In this document: in pieces, positions 8,377-17,043 of the stretch | Position numbering within the stretch: the first letter of the stretch is position 1 | Layout: each line of letters opens with the position of its first letter | Assembly (NCBI RefSeq): GCF_013204885.1 | Contig: NZ_JABMKX010000003.1 | Span: 186,001-250,000 of the forward strand | Origin: Paenibacillus tritici | Lineage (GTDB): Bacteria > Bacillota > Bacilli > Paenibacillales > Paenibacillaceae | Length of the DNA: 64,000 nucleotides | Reading direction: 5' to 3' | Notes under the pieces: generated by a model | Databases searched by the model: none | The model's input: the letters and a program-made list of their open reading frames with translations, nothing else | What the model was told of the DNA's origin: nothing | Made by a program: the position numbers and the translations under genes

Positions 8377-9504
8377 TCAGCCTTTGAGACTCTCCGCCAC
8401 AATCGCTACAACCAGGCGGGCCACCTTGACGATGTCTTCGGCCTTGATCCGTTCCTGCGTCGTGTGGATATCCTCATAGCCAACCGCCAGATTCACTGTC
8501 GGAACCTTCAGACCGTTGAACACATTCGCATCGCTGCCGCCTCCGGAAGCGAACAGCCGGGTAGTCAGGCCAAGGGAGGTAATCGCACGGTCTGCCAGCT
8601 GTACTACAGGATCATTCCCGTTGAAGCTGAACGCCGGATAGATGATCTCACTGCGGAATTCGCTCTGTGCGCCGTTGTCGCGTGCCGTAGTCTCCAGCGC
8701 CTCCCGCATAGAGGCAATCTGCAGCTCCACCTTCTCCTGCACAATGCTGCGTGCCTCCGCATCGAGCTGGACATGGTCACAGACTACATTCGTCGGTCCG
8801 CCGCCGGCGAACTTGCCGATATTCGCTGTGGTCTCCTTATCAATCCGTCCGAGCTTCATGGCCGAGATCGCTTTGCTTGCTACCTGAATGGCGCTGATGC
8901 CATCCTCCGGGTTCACACCCGCATGGGCCGATTTGCCGAAGATCTGCATCGTTACCCGCGCCTGAGTCGGCGCAGCGATGGCGATGGCCCCTACTTCACC
9001 GTTGGAATCCAGCGCGAAGCCCATCTCTGCATCCAGATGCGCCGGGTCCATCGCACGGGCGCCCATCAGGCCGGATTCTTCGCCTGTCGTAATGACAAAC
9101 TGAATCTGCCCGTGCGGGAGCTTCTGCTCCTGAATGACCCGGATCGCTTCGAACAAAGCTGCCAGTCCCGCTTTGTCATCCGCTCCGAGAATCGTGCTGC
9201 CGTCACTTCTGATCCAGCCGTCTTCCCCCAGGGAAGGCTTGATATTCTGGCCGGGAACCACGGTATCCATATGACAGGTGAACAGCAGCTTCGGTGCGCT
9301 CACTCCGCTGTCCGCAGGCCAGGTAACGAACAGGTTGCCTGCCCCGTGCCCCGTTCTCTCCATGGAATCATCTTCCACTGCGCTCAGCCCCAGGCTGCCG
9401 AACTTCTCCTTCAGCACGTCGGCAATCCGCCGTTCATTACGGGTCTCACTGTCAATACGGACAAGCTCCATGAATTCATTGATTAACCGTTCTTGTGATA
9501 TCAC
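8377..9504 (-). CDS. M20 family peptidase, PepT-like (YqjE)
   Basis: The protein (375 residues) is a zinc-dependent M20 aminopeptidase of the YqjE/tripeptidase type. Visible metal and catalytic motifs are CHMDTVVPG near residue 76, GADDKAGLAALFE, TTGEESGLMGA and the C-terminal ASGGGSDANVF and HTTQERI. A dimerization insert (FGKSAHAGVNPEDGISAIQVA) separates the catalytic halves. The start is GTG with GAGGGAAG upstream. Length is typical. Substrates are probably short peptides, but members of this family are poorly resolved. Confidence 0.88.
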   Translation of the reverse strand: MISQERLINEFMELVRIDSETRNERRIADVLKEKFGSLGLSAVEDDSMERTGHGAGNLFVTWPADSGVSAPKLLFTCHMDTVVPGQNIKPSLGEDGWIRSDGSTILGADDKAGLAALFEAIRVIQEQKLPHGQIQFVITTGEESGLMGARAMDPAHLDAEMGFALDSNGEVGAIAIAAPTQARVTMQIFGKSAHAGVNPEDGISAIQVASKAISAMKLGRIDKETTANIGKFAGGGPTNVVCDHVQLDAEARSIVQEKVELQIASMREALETTARDNGAQSEFRSEIIYPAFSFNGNDPVVQLADRAITSLGLTTRLFASGGGSDANVFNGLKVPTVNLAVGYEDIHTTQERIKAEDIVKVARLVVAIVAESLKG

Positions 9505-9603
9505 TTGGACTTCCCTCTCTTTCGCGGATACGTTACAATGGTTGTACTGCGTTCAATATAGAGCCTACGCTCTTAACTTAAACTAATCTCAAAGGAGTCA
9601 CTC

Positions 9604-9705
9604 ATGCAACGACAAAAATGGTTCAAAATCATCATCTACATCATGCTGTTCGCCATGATCGCCTCTACAGTGCTGTTCGTCATCGAACCGTTTATGGCCG
9701 GTTAA
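9604..9705 (+). CDS. prli42: Prli42-like stressosome membrane miniprotein
   Basis: This 33-residue protein follows a near-ideal ribosome site (AAAGGAG, six bases from ATG). It starts with a short basic segment (MQRQKWFK) and then has one membrane helix, IIIYIMLFAMIASTVLFVI. The pattern of basic start, YIMLF and a Met-Ala-Thr/Ser-rich helix matches Prli42, the miniprotein that anchors the stressosome to the membrane in Listeria and is conserved in Firmicutes. The gene stands alone between divergent yqjE and convergent lipB and has its own terminator. The call rests on the short motif and size. Confidence 0.78.
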   Translation: MQRQKWFKIIIYIMLFAMIASTVLFVIEPFMAG

Positions 9706-9725
9706 TCACGCTTAGCGCGTAAGTG

Positions 9726-9755
9726 ACAGCGCCCGGGAGACCCGGGCGCTGTTTG
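9726..9755. terminator. Bidirectional terminator between prli42 and lipB
   Basis: ACAGCGCCCGGG and CCCGGGCGCTGT form a perfect 12-base stem with a three-base loop followed by TT. It separates the convergent genes prli42 and lipB. Confidence 0.88.
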
Positions 9756-9777
9756 ACTATGCCTGTATGCCTGTTCC

Positions 9778-10494
9778 TTACTCGGCCGAACTTACCGCCC
9801 CGGCAACCGCTTCATACGGGAATTGTTGCAGGAAATAAGGCAGCAGCTCGGAAGCCACCGTCTCTACGCTGAAAGAGCGCCCGGTGCATTCCGCAAGCGA
9901 AGTCACTCCGTATTCAGCGATGCCGCAAGGGATAATCCCCGCGAAGCCGCTCTGACCGATTCCGGCCGATACGTTGAAGGCGAAGCCATGGCTGGTGACA
10001 AAACCTCTGCGGAATTTACACTTGTTGAACTTGACGCCAATCGCACATATTTTCTCATCGCCGACCCATACTCCGGTATACCCCTGCTTGCGGGTTCCTG
10101 TAATCCCATAACCCTCCAGATAGGCAATGATCACGGACTCCAGCCTGCGCAGATACCCGTGCAGATCGACCTTGCCGTTCTCGCCCAGCTTCAGCAGCGG
10201 ATAGCCGACGAGCTGGCCGGGGCCATGATATGTAATATCTCCTCCGCGGTCAATCTCAAACAGCGCAATCCCTTGTTTCTTGAGCTGTTCCCCGCTGAGG
10301 AGCAGATGCTCCGGATGATTCTGTGAACCGATGGTGTACGTAGGCGGATGCTGCACAAGGATCAGCCGCTCGGAGGCGGTACCTGCGTCAATTGCCTGTA
10401 CCGCCTGCTTTTGCAGCTCCCAGGCCGCCCCGTACTCCATCAGCGGGAGATAGGTAACCTCCAGTTTGCTTAAGTTCAGGTCATCCATGATCAT
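9778..10494 (-). CDS. lipB: Octanoyltransferase LipB
   Basis: LipB moves octanoate from acyl carrier protein onto lipoyl domains, the first step of lipoate assembly. The protein carries LILVQHPPTYTIG, RGGDITYHGPGQLVGYPLL, the lysine-containing AIGVKF and the catalytic cysteine in GIIPCGI, all diagnostic of LipB. The start MIMDDL was chosen because AAAGGGGA lies just upstream; MDDL six bases later is an alternative. It is directly downstream of bkdB on the same strand, so the enzyme that lipoylates E2 may be cotranscribed with it. Many Firmicutes use LipM instead, so LipB here is worth noting. Confidence 0.93.
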   Translation of the reverse strand: MIMDDLNLSKLEVTYLPLMEYGAAWELQKQAVQAIDAGTASERLILVQHPPTYTIGSQNHPEHLLLSGEQLKKQGIALFEIDRGGDITYHGPGQLVGYPLLKLGENGKVDLHGYLRRLESVIIAYLEGYGITGTRKQGYTGVWVGDEKICAIGVKFNKCKFRRGFVTSHGFAFNVSAGIGQSGFAGIIPCGIAEYGVTSLAECTGRSFSVETVASELLPYFLQQFPYEAVAGAVSSAE

Positions 10495-10562
10495 AAGGTC
10501 CCCTTTGCTTCTCATTCTCCCTGTCCCAGGAGTCCACAGCGGCCTTGATTAACTTGAATTAA

Positions 10563-12029
10563 TTAGTACAGCTTCGTATCCGGCGTATACCCTTCCACGT
10601 TATCCTTCACGCGCTGCAGGAACCGTCCGCTGATGACCCCATCCAGAATCCGGTGATCCAGCGACAGGCAGATATTGGCCATCGACCGCACGGCAATCAT
10701 ATCATTGATGACGACAGGCTTTTTGACGATAGATTCAAAGGTTACAATCGCCGCCTGCGGATAGTTAATAATCGGGTAAGACAGAATCGAGCCGAACGAG
10801 CCGGTATTGTTCACCGTGAACGTGCCGCCCTGCATATCATCCAGCCGCAGCTTGCCTTCACGTGTCTTCAGCGCCAATTCGTCGATCTCGCGGGCCAGCC
10901 CGGCAACATTCTTCTGGTCGGCCTTCTTGATGACCGGCGTCATTACGGAATCCTCCGTGCCTACGGCAAGCGAGATGTTGATATCGCGTTTGACGATGAT
11001 TTTGTCAACGGCCCAGACCGAGTTCATGATCGGGTAATCCTTGATGGCACTGACAACAGCCTTCATCAGAAAAGCCAGATAGGTCAGGTTAATGCCCTCT
11101 TTGCGCTTGAATTCGTCCTTCAGCTTGTTGCGCAGCACCACCATATTGGTCACATCAACCTCGATCATCGTCCAGGCATGGGGAATCTCCGAGACACTCT
11201 GGCGCATTCTTGTCGCAATGGTATTGCGGATCGGTGTAACATCAATCAGATATTCCGAGCTGCTGCCCCGTCCGCCTTCGATCTCAATCGTCGGAATCTT
11301 CGGCGATTCACTGAGATGCAGGCCGGAATTGCGCACCTGCTGATGCACATCATGAACCGGCTGGAACACCGGCTGCAGCGCTGCCGGTGCAGGAGCGGAG
11401 TCAGGTACAGGCGCAGCGGCGGGTGCTGCTGCGGGTGCTGTGGCTGCGGGTGCCGGCGGCTGAACGGCAGAGGCGCCGCTTGCAAGGAACGTGAGCACAT
11501 CCTTGCGTGTGATACGTCCGCCCAGGCCGGTGCCCGGCACGGCCGCAAGGGAGATGCCGTGCTCGGCGGCCAGCGTCTGCACAGCCGGAGAGTAACGGGA
11601 GCGCATCGGAGCCGCGGCATCATAAGCCGCGGCAGCCGGTGCTGCCGGCCGCGCGGCGGCGTGAGGCGGCTGCGGCGCGGTGCCGGATACTGCCGCAGGT
11701 ACAGCGGCAGTTGCGGGTCTGTCCCCAGCCGCTGCCTGCGGCTGGGCGGCAGGGCTTGGCGCGGCTGCAGCGGAACCAGCCACTGCGATGCGGGCGATGA
11801 TCTCGCCGACGCTGACCGTCTGGCCTTCTTCCGCGAGCAGCTCAACCAGCGTGCCGTCCACCGTCGCAGGCAGCTCCGCGTTCACCTTATCCGTAATCAG
11901 CTCACAGATCGGCTCATATTGCTCAATGGGATCGCCCGGCTGCTTCAGCCACTTCCCGATGGTTGCCGATACCAGCGATTCCGCGAGCTGCGGCATAATT
12001 ACATCCGTCAGCGTTGTATTGTCAGACAT
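10563..12029 (-). CDS. bkdB: Branched-chain 2-oxoacid dehydrogenase E2 (lipoamide acyltransferase)
   Basis: E2 is the core of the complex that converts branched-chain 2-oxoacids to acyl-CoAs. The protein (488 residues) has an N-terminal lipoyl domain with the modified lysine in ITDKVNAE, an Ala/Pro-rich linker, a peripheral-subunit-binding domain (RYSPAVQTLAAEHGI, GGRITRKDVL), a second Ala/Pro linker and the acyltransferase domain with the catalytic SLDHRILDG near the C-terminus. AAGGAG precedes the chosen ATG; the longer ORF runs into a tandem repeat. Gene order with bkdAA and bkdAB favours the branched-chain complex over pyruvate dehydrogenase. Confidence 0.93.
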   Translation of the reverse strand: MSDNTTLTDVIMPQLAESLVSATIGKWLKQPGDPIEQYEPICELITDKVNAELPATVDGTLVELLAEEGQTVSVGEIIARIAVAGSAAAAPSPAAQPQAAAGDRPATAAVPAAVSGTAPQPPHAAARPAAPAAAAYDAAAPMRSRYSPAVQTLAAEHGISLAAVPGTGLGGRITRKDVLTFLASGASAVQPPAPAATAPAAAPAAAPVPDSAPAPAALQPVFQPVHDVHQQVRNSGLHLSESPKIPTIEIEGGRGSSSEYLIDVTPIRNTIATRMRQSVSEIPHAWTMIEVDVTNMVVLRNKLKDEFKRKEGINLTYLAFLMKAVVSAIKDYPIMNSVWAVDKIIVKRDINISLAVGTEDSVMTPVIKKADQKNVAGLAREIDELALKTREGKLRLDDMQGGTFTVNNTGSFGSILSYPIINYPQAAIVTFESIVKKPVVINDMIAVRSMANICLSLDHRILDGVISGRFLQRVKDNVEGYTPDTKLY

Positions 12030-12040
12030 AATGTCACTCC

Positions 12041-12232
12041 TTAAAGTTTGGTAAGCATACACTTCCTGAATTCACTTCGACAAAACTGGCTTCGGAAGCA
12101 ACGCTTAAGTTTGGTAAGCATACACTTCCTGAATTCACTTCGACAAAACTGGCTTCGGAAGCATACGCTTAAGTTTGGTAAGCCTATACTTCACGAATCC
12201 GCTTAGTACAAACTGGTTTCGAAAGCATACGC
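12041..12232. repeat. 64-bp tandem repeat, three copies, inside the bkd cluster
   Basis: Three head-to-tail copies of a unit of about 64 bases (TTAAGTTTGGTAAGCATACA at its start, GGAAGCATACGC at its end) begin at 12041, about 12105 and about 12170. Copies one and two are nearly identical; the third has several substitutions. The first copy abuts the ribosome site of bkdB (12035-12042). Each unit keeps CTTCGACAAAACTGGCTTCG or a variant of it. Confidence 0.9.
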
Positions 12233-12240
12233 ACGAAATC

Positions 12241-12420
12241 CTGCCTCAAATACAACATTCCACCACTTAAAGCGGCCAGAAGTCAAAAAAGTTGCACAAA
12301 AGGCAGCATTCCTCATCATCCAAGCGGATAAGCGAGTGAATTGTTGCATTTCATGCAGCAATCTATCCACCCCACCGCTAATCCCGAATCCAAGTTGCAA
12401 TAACTGCAACATTCATGCCC
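12241..12420. repeat. Degenerate ~51-bp spaced dyad elements between bkdAB and bkdB
   Basis: This non-coding stretch holds hyphenated palindromes of TTGCA type: GTTGCACAAAAGGCAGCATT, GTTGCATTTCATGCAGCAAT and TTGCAATAACTGCAA. Their starts are 51-52 bases apart, and a weaker copy (AATACAACATTCC) precedes them. No ORF is supported. The spacing matches the exact 51-bp arrays elsewhere in the window although the sequence differs. Confidence 0.6.
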
Positions 12421-12495
12421 AATATACATAGCAGGGTGAGCTTAAGTGTGAGGAGCTCACCTGCTGTTCCATATGTCAATTCTCATGTTCCAATA

Positions 12496-13482
12496 TCAGT
12501 ACTCCGCCAACCGCAGCATCTCAGCCTTCACCTTGTCCTTGCTCAGCAGGAAGAACTTCTCCATCGGCGGAGAAATCGGCATCGCCGGGACGTCAGGCCC
12601 GCACAGGCGGAAGATAGGTGCATCCAGATCGAACAGACAATGCTCGGCAATGATCGCCGCCACTTCGGCGCCGATGCCTCCGGTCTTGTTGTCCTCGTGG
12701 ATAATCAGCACTTTACCGGTCTGCCGGACAGCCGCAATAATTGCGTCGCGGTCGAGCGGCTGGAGCGTGCGCAGATCAAGGATATGCGCGGTAACGCCAT
12801 GCTCGCTCTCCAGCTCCTCCGCTGCCTGCATCGCAAAATGCAGCGGCAGGCTATACCCGATCACCGTAATATCGCTGCCCTCACGCAGGAGATTCGCTTC
12901 GCCGATAGGCACCGTGTAGTCGCCCTCCGGCACATCGCCCTTGATCAGCTTGTAGCATTTCTTGTTCTCGAAGAACAGAACCGGGTCCGGGTCACGGACA
13001 GCGGCCTTAAGCAATCCCTTGGCATCTGCTGCCGAGTATGGGGCCACAATCTTCAGTCCCGGCGTACCGAAGAAGATGGATTCAGGACACTGGGAATGAT
13101 ACAGTCCGCCAAAGATTCCGCCGCCGATAGGGGCGCGGATAACGATAGGACAGCTCCAGTCATTATTGGAACGGTAACGGATTTTGGCCGCTTCGCTGAT
13201 AATCTGGTTCGTTGCGGGCAGCATGAAATCGGAGTACTGCATCTCGGCAATCGGCTTCATGCCATACATGGCAGCGCCGATAGCAACCCCTGCAATGGCT
13301 GACTCCGCAAGCGGGGTATCAAGCACACGTTCTTCGCCGAACTGCTCCTGGAGTCCCTTGGTAGTTGTGAACACGCCGCCCTTCACGCCGACATCCTCAC
13401 CCAGCACGAATACCGACTCATCGCGCTCCATCTCTTCCTTCATTGCCAGCCGGATTGCATCAATATATTCCATCATCGCCAT
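12496..13482 (-). CDS. bkdAB: Branched-chain 2-oxoacid dehydrogenase E1 beta subunit
   Basis: The protein (328 residues) is the transketolase-like beta chain of the E1 decarboxylase. It shows EYIDAIRLAMKEEMERD at the N-terminus, LGEDVG, TPLAESAIAG, the substrate-binding HSQCPESIFF and the C-terminal transketolase domain with LDLRTLQPLD and HEDNKTGG. Only three bases separate it from bkdAA, whose 3' end supplies the ribosome site, so the two subunits are coupled. A 466-bp repeat-filled gap separates it from bkdB, which is unusual for such an operon. Confidence 0.95.
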   Translation of the reverse strand: MAMMEYIDAIRLAMKEEMERDESVFVLGEDVGVKGGVFTTTKGLQEQFGEERVLDTPLAESAIAGVAIGAAMYGMKPIAEMQYSDFMLPATNQIISEAAKIRYRSNNDWSCPIVIRAPIGGGIFGGLYHSQCPESIFFGTPGLKIVAPYSAADAKGLLKAAVRDPDPVLFFENKKCYKLIKGDVPEGDYTVPIGEANLLREGSDITVIGYSLPLHFAMQAAEELESEHGVTAHILDLRTLQPLDRDAIIAAVRQTGKVLIIHEDNKTGGIGAEVAAIIAEHCLFDLDAPIFRLCGPDVPAMPISPPMEKFFLLSKDKVKAEMLRLAEY

Positions 13483-13485
13483 GGC

Positions 13486-14517
13486 TTAAGCTCCTCCCTT
13501 AAGGCCGGATTCATCGTACACATGCAGCAGCGTATCTTCCGGTTTCGGGAACGGTGCATTCTCCGCGTAGGTTATGGCCTCTTTCAATTCAAGATTATAT
13601 TCGGCAGCCAGATCACGCTCCTGCTCGTCACTCCACAGACCGAGTCCGGTGAGATACGTGCGGAACGCGGCGATGCCGTCTTTTTTCCAGTTCGCATCGA
13701 CTTCTTCCTGGGTCCGGTAAGCCAGATCATTATCCGAAGTGGAATGCGGAGAGAGACGGTACATCATCGCTTCAATCAAGGTTGGTCCCTCTCCGGCAAC
13801 CGCACGCTCCCGGGCTTCCTTCACTACACGGTAGACCTCAAGCGGATCGTTGCCGTCCACCCGGATGCCGGGGAAGCCGTACCCCAGCGCACGGTCGCTG
13901 ACCTTGCCGCCAAGCTGCTTATGAGCCGGGATGGAGATTGCATACTGGTTATTCTGGCAAAATATAATGACAGGCAGCTTATTCACACCCGCAAAGTTAC
14001 AGGCTTCATGAAAATCTCCCTGGTTACTGGAGCCTTCCCCGAAGGTGACGAAGGAGACGAACTTCTTCTTCTGCATTTTGGCCGCCAGCGCGAAGCCTGC
14101 CGCATGTGGAACCTGGGTCGTTACGGGGCTAGAGCCCGTTACAATACGCAGGCGCTTGCTGCCGAAGTGGCCCGGCATTTGCCGGCCGCCGCTGTTGGGG
14201 TCTTCCGCCTTAGCGAATACGGACAGCATCAGCTCACGCGTGGTCATTCCCGCCGTCAGAACAAAAGCATAGTCGCGGTAATACGGAAGGAAATAGTCGT
14301 TCTCCCGGTCCAGCGCAAATGCAGCCGCGACCTGCGCCGCTTCCTGCCCGATGCCGGATACATGGAAGTTGATCTTCCCCGCGCGCTGCAGCAGCAGACT
14401 GCGCTCATCATATTTCCGTCCCAGCTGCATGAATCTGTACATATCAATAACCTGGCCGTCAGTGAGTCCAAGCTGCTTATGTCTGTTAACCGTTTCTACA
14501 GTACCTTGGGATTCCAT
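13486..14517 (-). CDS. bkdAA: Branched-chain 2-oxoacid dehydrogenase E1 alpha subunit
   Basis: This 343-residue chain carries the thiamine diphosphate motif of E1: GEGSSNQGDFHEACNFAGV with a downstream QNNQYAIS. GQEAAQVAAAFAL and YRDYAFVLTAGM match the branched-chain and pyruvate E1 alpha families. Its phosphorylation-loop region reads YRLSPHSTSDN, as in the branched-chain type. It is followed at once by the beta subunit. Together with lpdV and bkdB it completes the dehydrogenase, which makes starter acyl-CoAs for iso and anteiso fatty acids. Confidence 0.94.
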   Translation of the reverse strand: MESQGTVETVNRHKQLGLTDGQVIDMYRFMQLGRKYDERSLLLQRAGKINFHVSGIGQEAAQVAAAFALDRENDYFLPYYRDYAFVLTAGMTTRELMLSVFAKAEDPNSGGRQMPGHFGSKRLRIVTGSSPVTTQVPHAAGFALAAKMQKKKFVSFVTFGEGSSNQGDFHEACNFAGVNKLPVIIFCQNNQYAISIPAHKQLGGKVSDRALGYGFPGIRVDGNDPLEVYRVVKEARERAVAGEGPTLIEAMMYRLSPHSTSDNDLAYRTQEEVDANWKKDGIAAFRTYLTGLGLWSDEQERDLAAEYNLELKEAITYAENAPFPKPEDTLLHVYDESGLKGGA

Positions 14518-14839
14518 ATAAGAGGTACCTCCTAAAAGTTTGGTTGGTGTTAACCGTTCCGGGTCCGCAACTGTTCTGCCGGCTCGGAAGTGTTCACCTG
14601 ATGTGTTAAGCTATGACTTAGCTTGTGCTTTGCCCTGATCCTATAACCAGGTACTAAATCCATTATAATCCCTTTCCCTCCAAAAAGAAAAGCCAAAATC
14701 ACCCCACCACGCGGAGTCTTTAGGGTGAAACTGGACTCAGCTACTGTCCAGGGACCTAATATAGCCGGTATAGAGTCATTTAGGCGCTTCACGCGCCTTC
14801 AGCTCCTTCCGGCTAACTGTATAACCTCTGTATCGTATC
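14518..14839. other. Intergenic region between lpdV and bkdAA
   Basis: No gene is supported in this 322-base gap. On the minus strand a GGATTATAATGG segment near 14660 offers a TATAAT-like -10 box, but no convincing -35 or sigma-54 -12/-24 element was seen. It may hold a secondary promoter for bkdAA-AB. Confidence 0.35.
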
Positions 14840-16261
14840 CTAGTATCCGATTGCTCTTCCATCCACCGCCAGCATCGCTTCCCCGATAATCTCCGAGAGC
14901 GTCGGATGGGCATGAATCGCCTCACCGACCTCCCAAGGTGTTGCATCCAGGAGCTGCGCCAAGGCGGCTTCACCGATCAGATCGGTCACATGCGGCCCAA
15001 TCATCTGTACCCCGAGAATATCCCCGCTCTTCGCGTCGGCAACCACCTTCACGAAGCCGTCCTTCATTCCGTAGACAATCGCTTTGCCGATAGCGGAGAA
15101 GGGGAACTTGCCGGTCACGGTCTCGCGGCCGAGCTGCTTCGCTTCCTTCTCTGTATAACCGACACTTGCCACTTCGGGCCGTGTATAGACACAGCGCGGG
15201 ACCAGATGGGCTTCATACGGATGGAGGGCTTCGCCCGCCAGATGATTGACGGCACGGATGCCTTCATGGCTGGCGGCATGGGCCAGCTGCAATCCGCCGA
15301 TGCAATCCCCAATGGCATAGATATGCGGTTCACCGGTTTGCATATTGGCATTCACCGCAATGACGCCTTTGTCGTAGCGGATATCTGTATTTTCCAGTCC
15401 AAGATTCTCGATATTCGCCACGCGTCCAACCGATACCAGCAGCTTCTCGGCCGACAGGCTCTGACTCTGCTCCCCCTTGCGGGCTTCAATCGTAATCCCC
15501 GTCTCCGACACCTTGGAAGTCTCTGCATCTACCGTGGTGCCGGTCAAGACCCGGACTCCGCGCTTCTTCAGCAGGCGCAGCAGCTCACGGGCCACCTCTT
15601 CATCCTCCTGCGGCAAAAGCTGGCCGGCAGCTTCGACTACAGTGACCTGCACACCGAAATCAGCCAGCATGGAAGCCCACTCCACTCCGATCACTCCGCC
15701 GCCCACAATAATAATGGATGCCGGCAGCTCCTCAAGCGTCAGCGCTTCCTCGCTGCTCAGAATTACCTTACCGTCCGGCGCAAGGCCCGGCAGAACACGC
15801 GGACGCGAGCCGGTGGCGATGATGAGATTCGTGGAGACCACGGTCTCCATCTCGCCATCCTCCATCTCCACGGCCACTGCGCCGCTGCGCGGGGAGAAGA
15901 TCGACGGGCCGATAATCCGGCCCTTGCCTTTTACAATCTGAATCTTATGCTTGCGCATCAGATACTGCACGCCCTGATGAAGCTGCTCCACAACCGCTTC
16001 CTTGCGCTGCTGCACTTTGGGGAACACCAGCTCTACGCCTGTTGTCTTTATGCCATAGCTTTCGCTCTCATTAATTTCCGCTAATACCTCTGCACTGCGC
16101 AGCAGTGACTTGCTGGGAATACAGCCGCGGTGCAGACAGGTTCCGCCCAGCTTGTCCATTTCAATAACGACGACGGATTTGCCCAGCTGCGCAGCGCGGA
16201 TCGCCGCCACATAACCGCCGGTACCTCCGCCAAGTATCGCCACATCACAGGTCATTGTCAT
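14840..16261 (-). CDS. lpdV: Dihydrolipoyl dehydrogenase (E3)
   Basis: E3 reoxidizes the lipoyl group of E2 with NAD. The protein (473 residues) has the FAD-binding GGGTGGYVAAIRAAQ at its N-terminus, the redox-active disulfide GGTCLHRGCIPSK, the NAD-binding GGGVIGVEWASMLADFG, the second FAD motif YAIGDCIGG and the C-terminal dimer-interface His-Glu pair in HAHPTLSEIIGEA. The ATG is preceded by GGAGG at nine bases. In B. subtilis lpdV precedes bkdAA-AB-B in the same order. The upstream ptb-bcd-buk genes of that operon are absent here. Confidence 0.95.
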   Translation of the reverse strand: MTMTCDVAILGGGTGGYVAAIRAAQLGKSVVVIEMDKLGGTCLHRGCIPSKSLLRSAEVLAEINESESYGIKTTGVELVFPKVQQRKEAVVEQLHQGVQYLMRKHKIQIVKGKGRIIGPSIFSPRSGAVAVEMEDGEMETVVSTNLIIATGSRPRVLPGLAPDGKVILSSEEALTLEELPASIIIVGGGVIGVEWASMLADFGVQVTVVEAAGQLLPQEDEEVARELLRLLKKRGVRVLTGTTVDAETSKVSETGITIEARKGEQSQSLSAEKLLVSVGRVANIENLGLENTDIRYDKGVIAVNANMQTGEPHIYAIGDCIGGLQLAHAASHEGIRAVNHLAGEALHPYEAHLVPRCVYTRPEVASVGYTEKEAKQLGRETVTGKFPFSAIGKAIVYGMKDGFVKVVADAKSGDILGVQMIGPHVTDLIGEAALAQLLDATPWEVGEAIHAHPTLSEIIGEAMLAVDGRAIGY

Positions 16262-16428
16262 GATATGTATCCTCCAGTCATTCCTCTAAAGTTCAGCCTA
16301 ACCTATTATATTGTACTCTCTTTCGCTGGTAATACAAAACTTACAAACGTCATGTATGCATGGACTTTTACAGATTGAAGCGTTATCATATGGGTAAATT
16401 CCAACGGCTGCGAAGAGGAGCGACTGTT

Positions 16429-16719
16429 ATGAAACTGCTGATTTCACGCTTCATTGCCATCCTGATCCTGGTGATCCCCGGCCTTCTGGCGATGACGGGC
16501 TTCCTGATGATGAAAGATGATCTGTTCAACTATTTCGCGATGCATGGCGACGACACGGTCGTACCGGACTTCGCGTGGCTGCATTTTGGCGGCGGACTGG
16601 TGCTGTTCCTGGCCGGAATGAGCTTCCTGGGCGGCTGGATTCTGACCCGCGACCGCAAGAAGAACTATGTGGGCCCCCGCTTCAGAGAGAAACAAAAAGC
16701 CGAGCAGCCCCCGTCCTAA
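16429..16719 (+). CDS. DUF2627 membrane protein (YqzF-like)
   Basis: The predicted 96-residue protein has two membrane helices (FIAILILVIPGLLAMTGFL and LHFGGGLVLFLAGMSFLGGWIL) joined by an acidic loop, and ends in a basic tail (RDRKKNYVGPRFREKQK). This fits the DUF2627 family, whose B. subtilis member yqzF lies beside the bkd operon as here. MKLLISR was chosen as start because GAGGAG lies nine bases upstream; a longer in-frame ORF begins at 16390. Function is unknown. Confidence 0.75.
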   Translation: MKLLISRFIAILILVIPGLLAMTGFLMMKDDLFNYFAMHGDDTVVPDFAWLHFGGGLVLFLAGMSFLGGWILTRDRKKNYVGPRFREKQKAEQPPS

Positions 16720-16748
16720 GCCAACTTTTGTTCATAACATATAGAAGC

Positions 16749-16796
16749 AGGGGATGCCTCCAGCCATCATTGAACCGGCTGCGAGGCATCCCCTTG
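16749..16796 (+). terminator. Terminator after the DUF2627 gene
   Basis: AGGGGATGCCTC and GAGGCATCCCCT form a 12-base stem, with an inner AGCC/GGCT pairing, followed by TTGTTG. Confidence 0.85.
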
Positions 16797-16879
16797 TTGT
16801 TAGCTATTGAACATTTAACTGGAGGACTCCCGATTCACACCAGACGCCGCGTGAACAGCACAATGTGCTCTGTGAGAAT

Positions 16880-17043
16880 GCGCTACGAGTCTACGGCTCA
16901 CAGGCTAAGAGTCTATCGCTCAAGGGTTACGAGTCCATCGCTCAGGCACTACAAGCCTAACACTCATGAGCTACGAATCTATCGCTCAGGCGCTGCGACT
17001 CTAACTCTCATGCGCTACGAGCCTGTCACCCAAGCGCTAAGTG
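16880..17043. repeat. ~22-bp degenerate tandem repeat
   Basis: About seven units of a 21-23 base motif with consensus near GCTACGAGTCTATCGCTCAG follow each other head to tail. Copies differ at several positions but keep CTACGA or CTAAGA and CTC. No ribosome site or gene is associated. It opens the repeat-filled gap between DUF2627 and the ABC exporter. Confidence 0.7.

Noticed and set aside
14550..14792. Minus-strand 80-codon frame between lpdV and bkdAA
   Set aside because: No ribosome site and no recognisable protein pattern.
14518..16300. Sigma-54 promoter for the bkd genes
   Set aside because: The B. subtilis operon is SigL/BkdR dependent, but no TGGCAC-N5-TTGC type element was seen upstream of lpdV or bkdAA.
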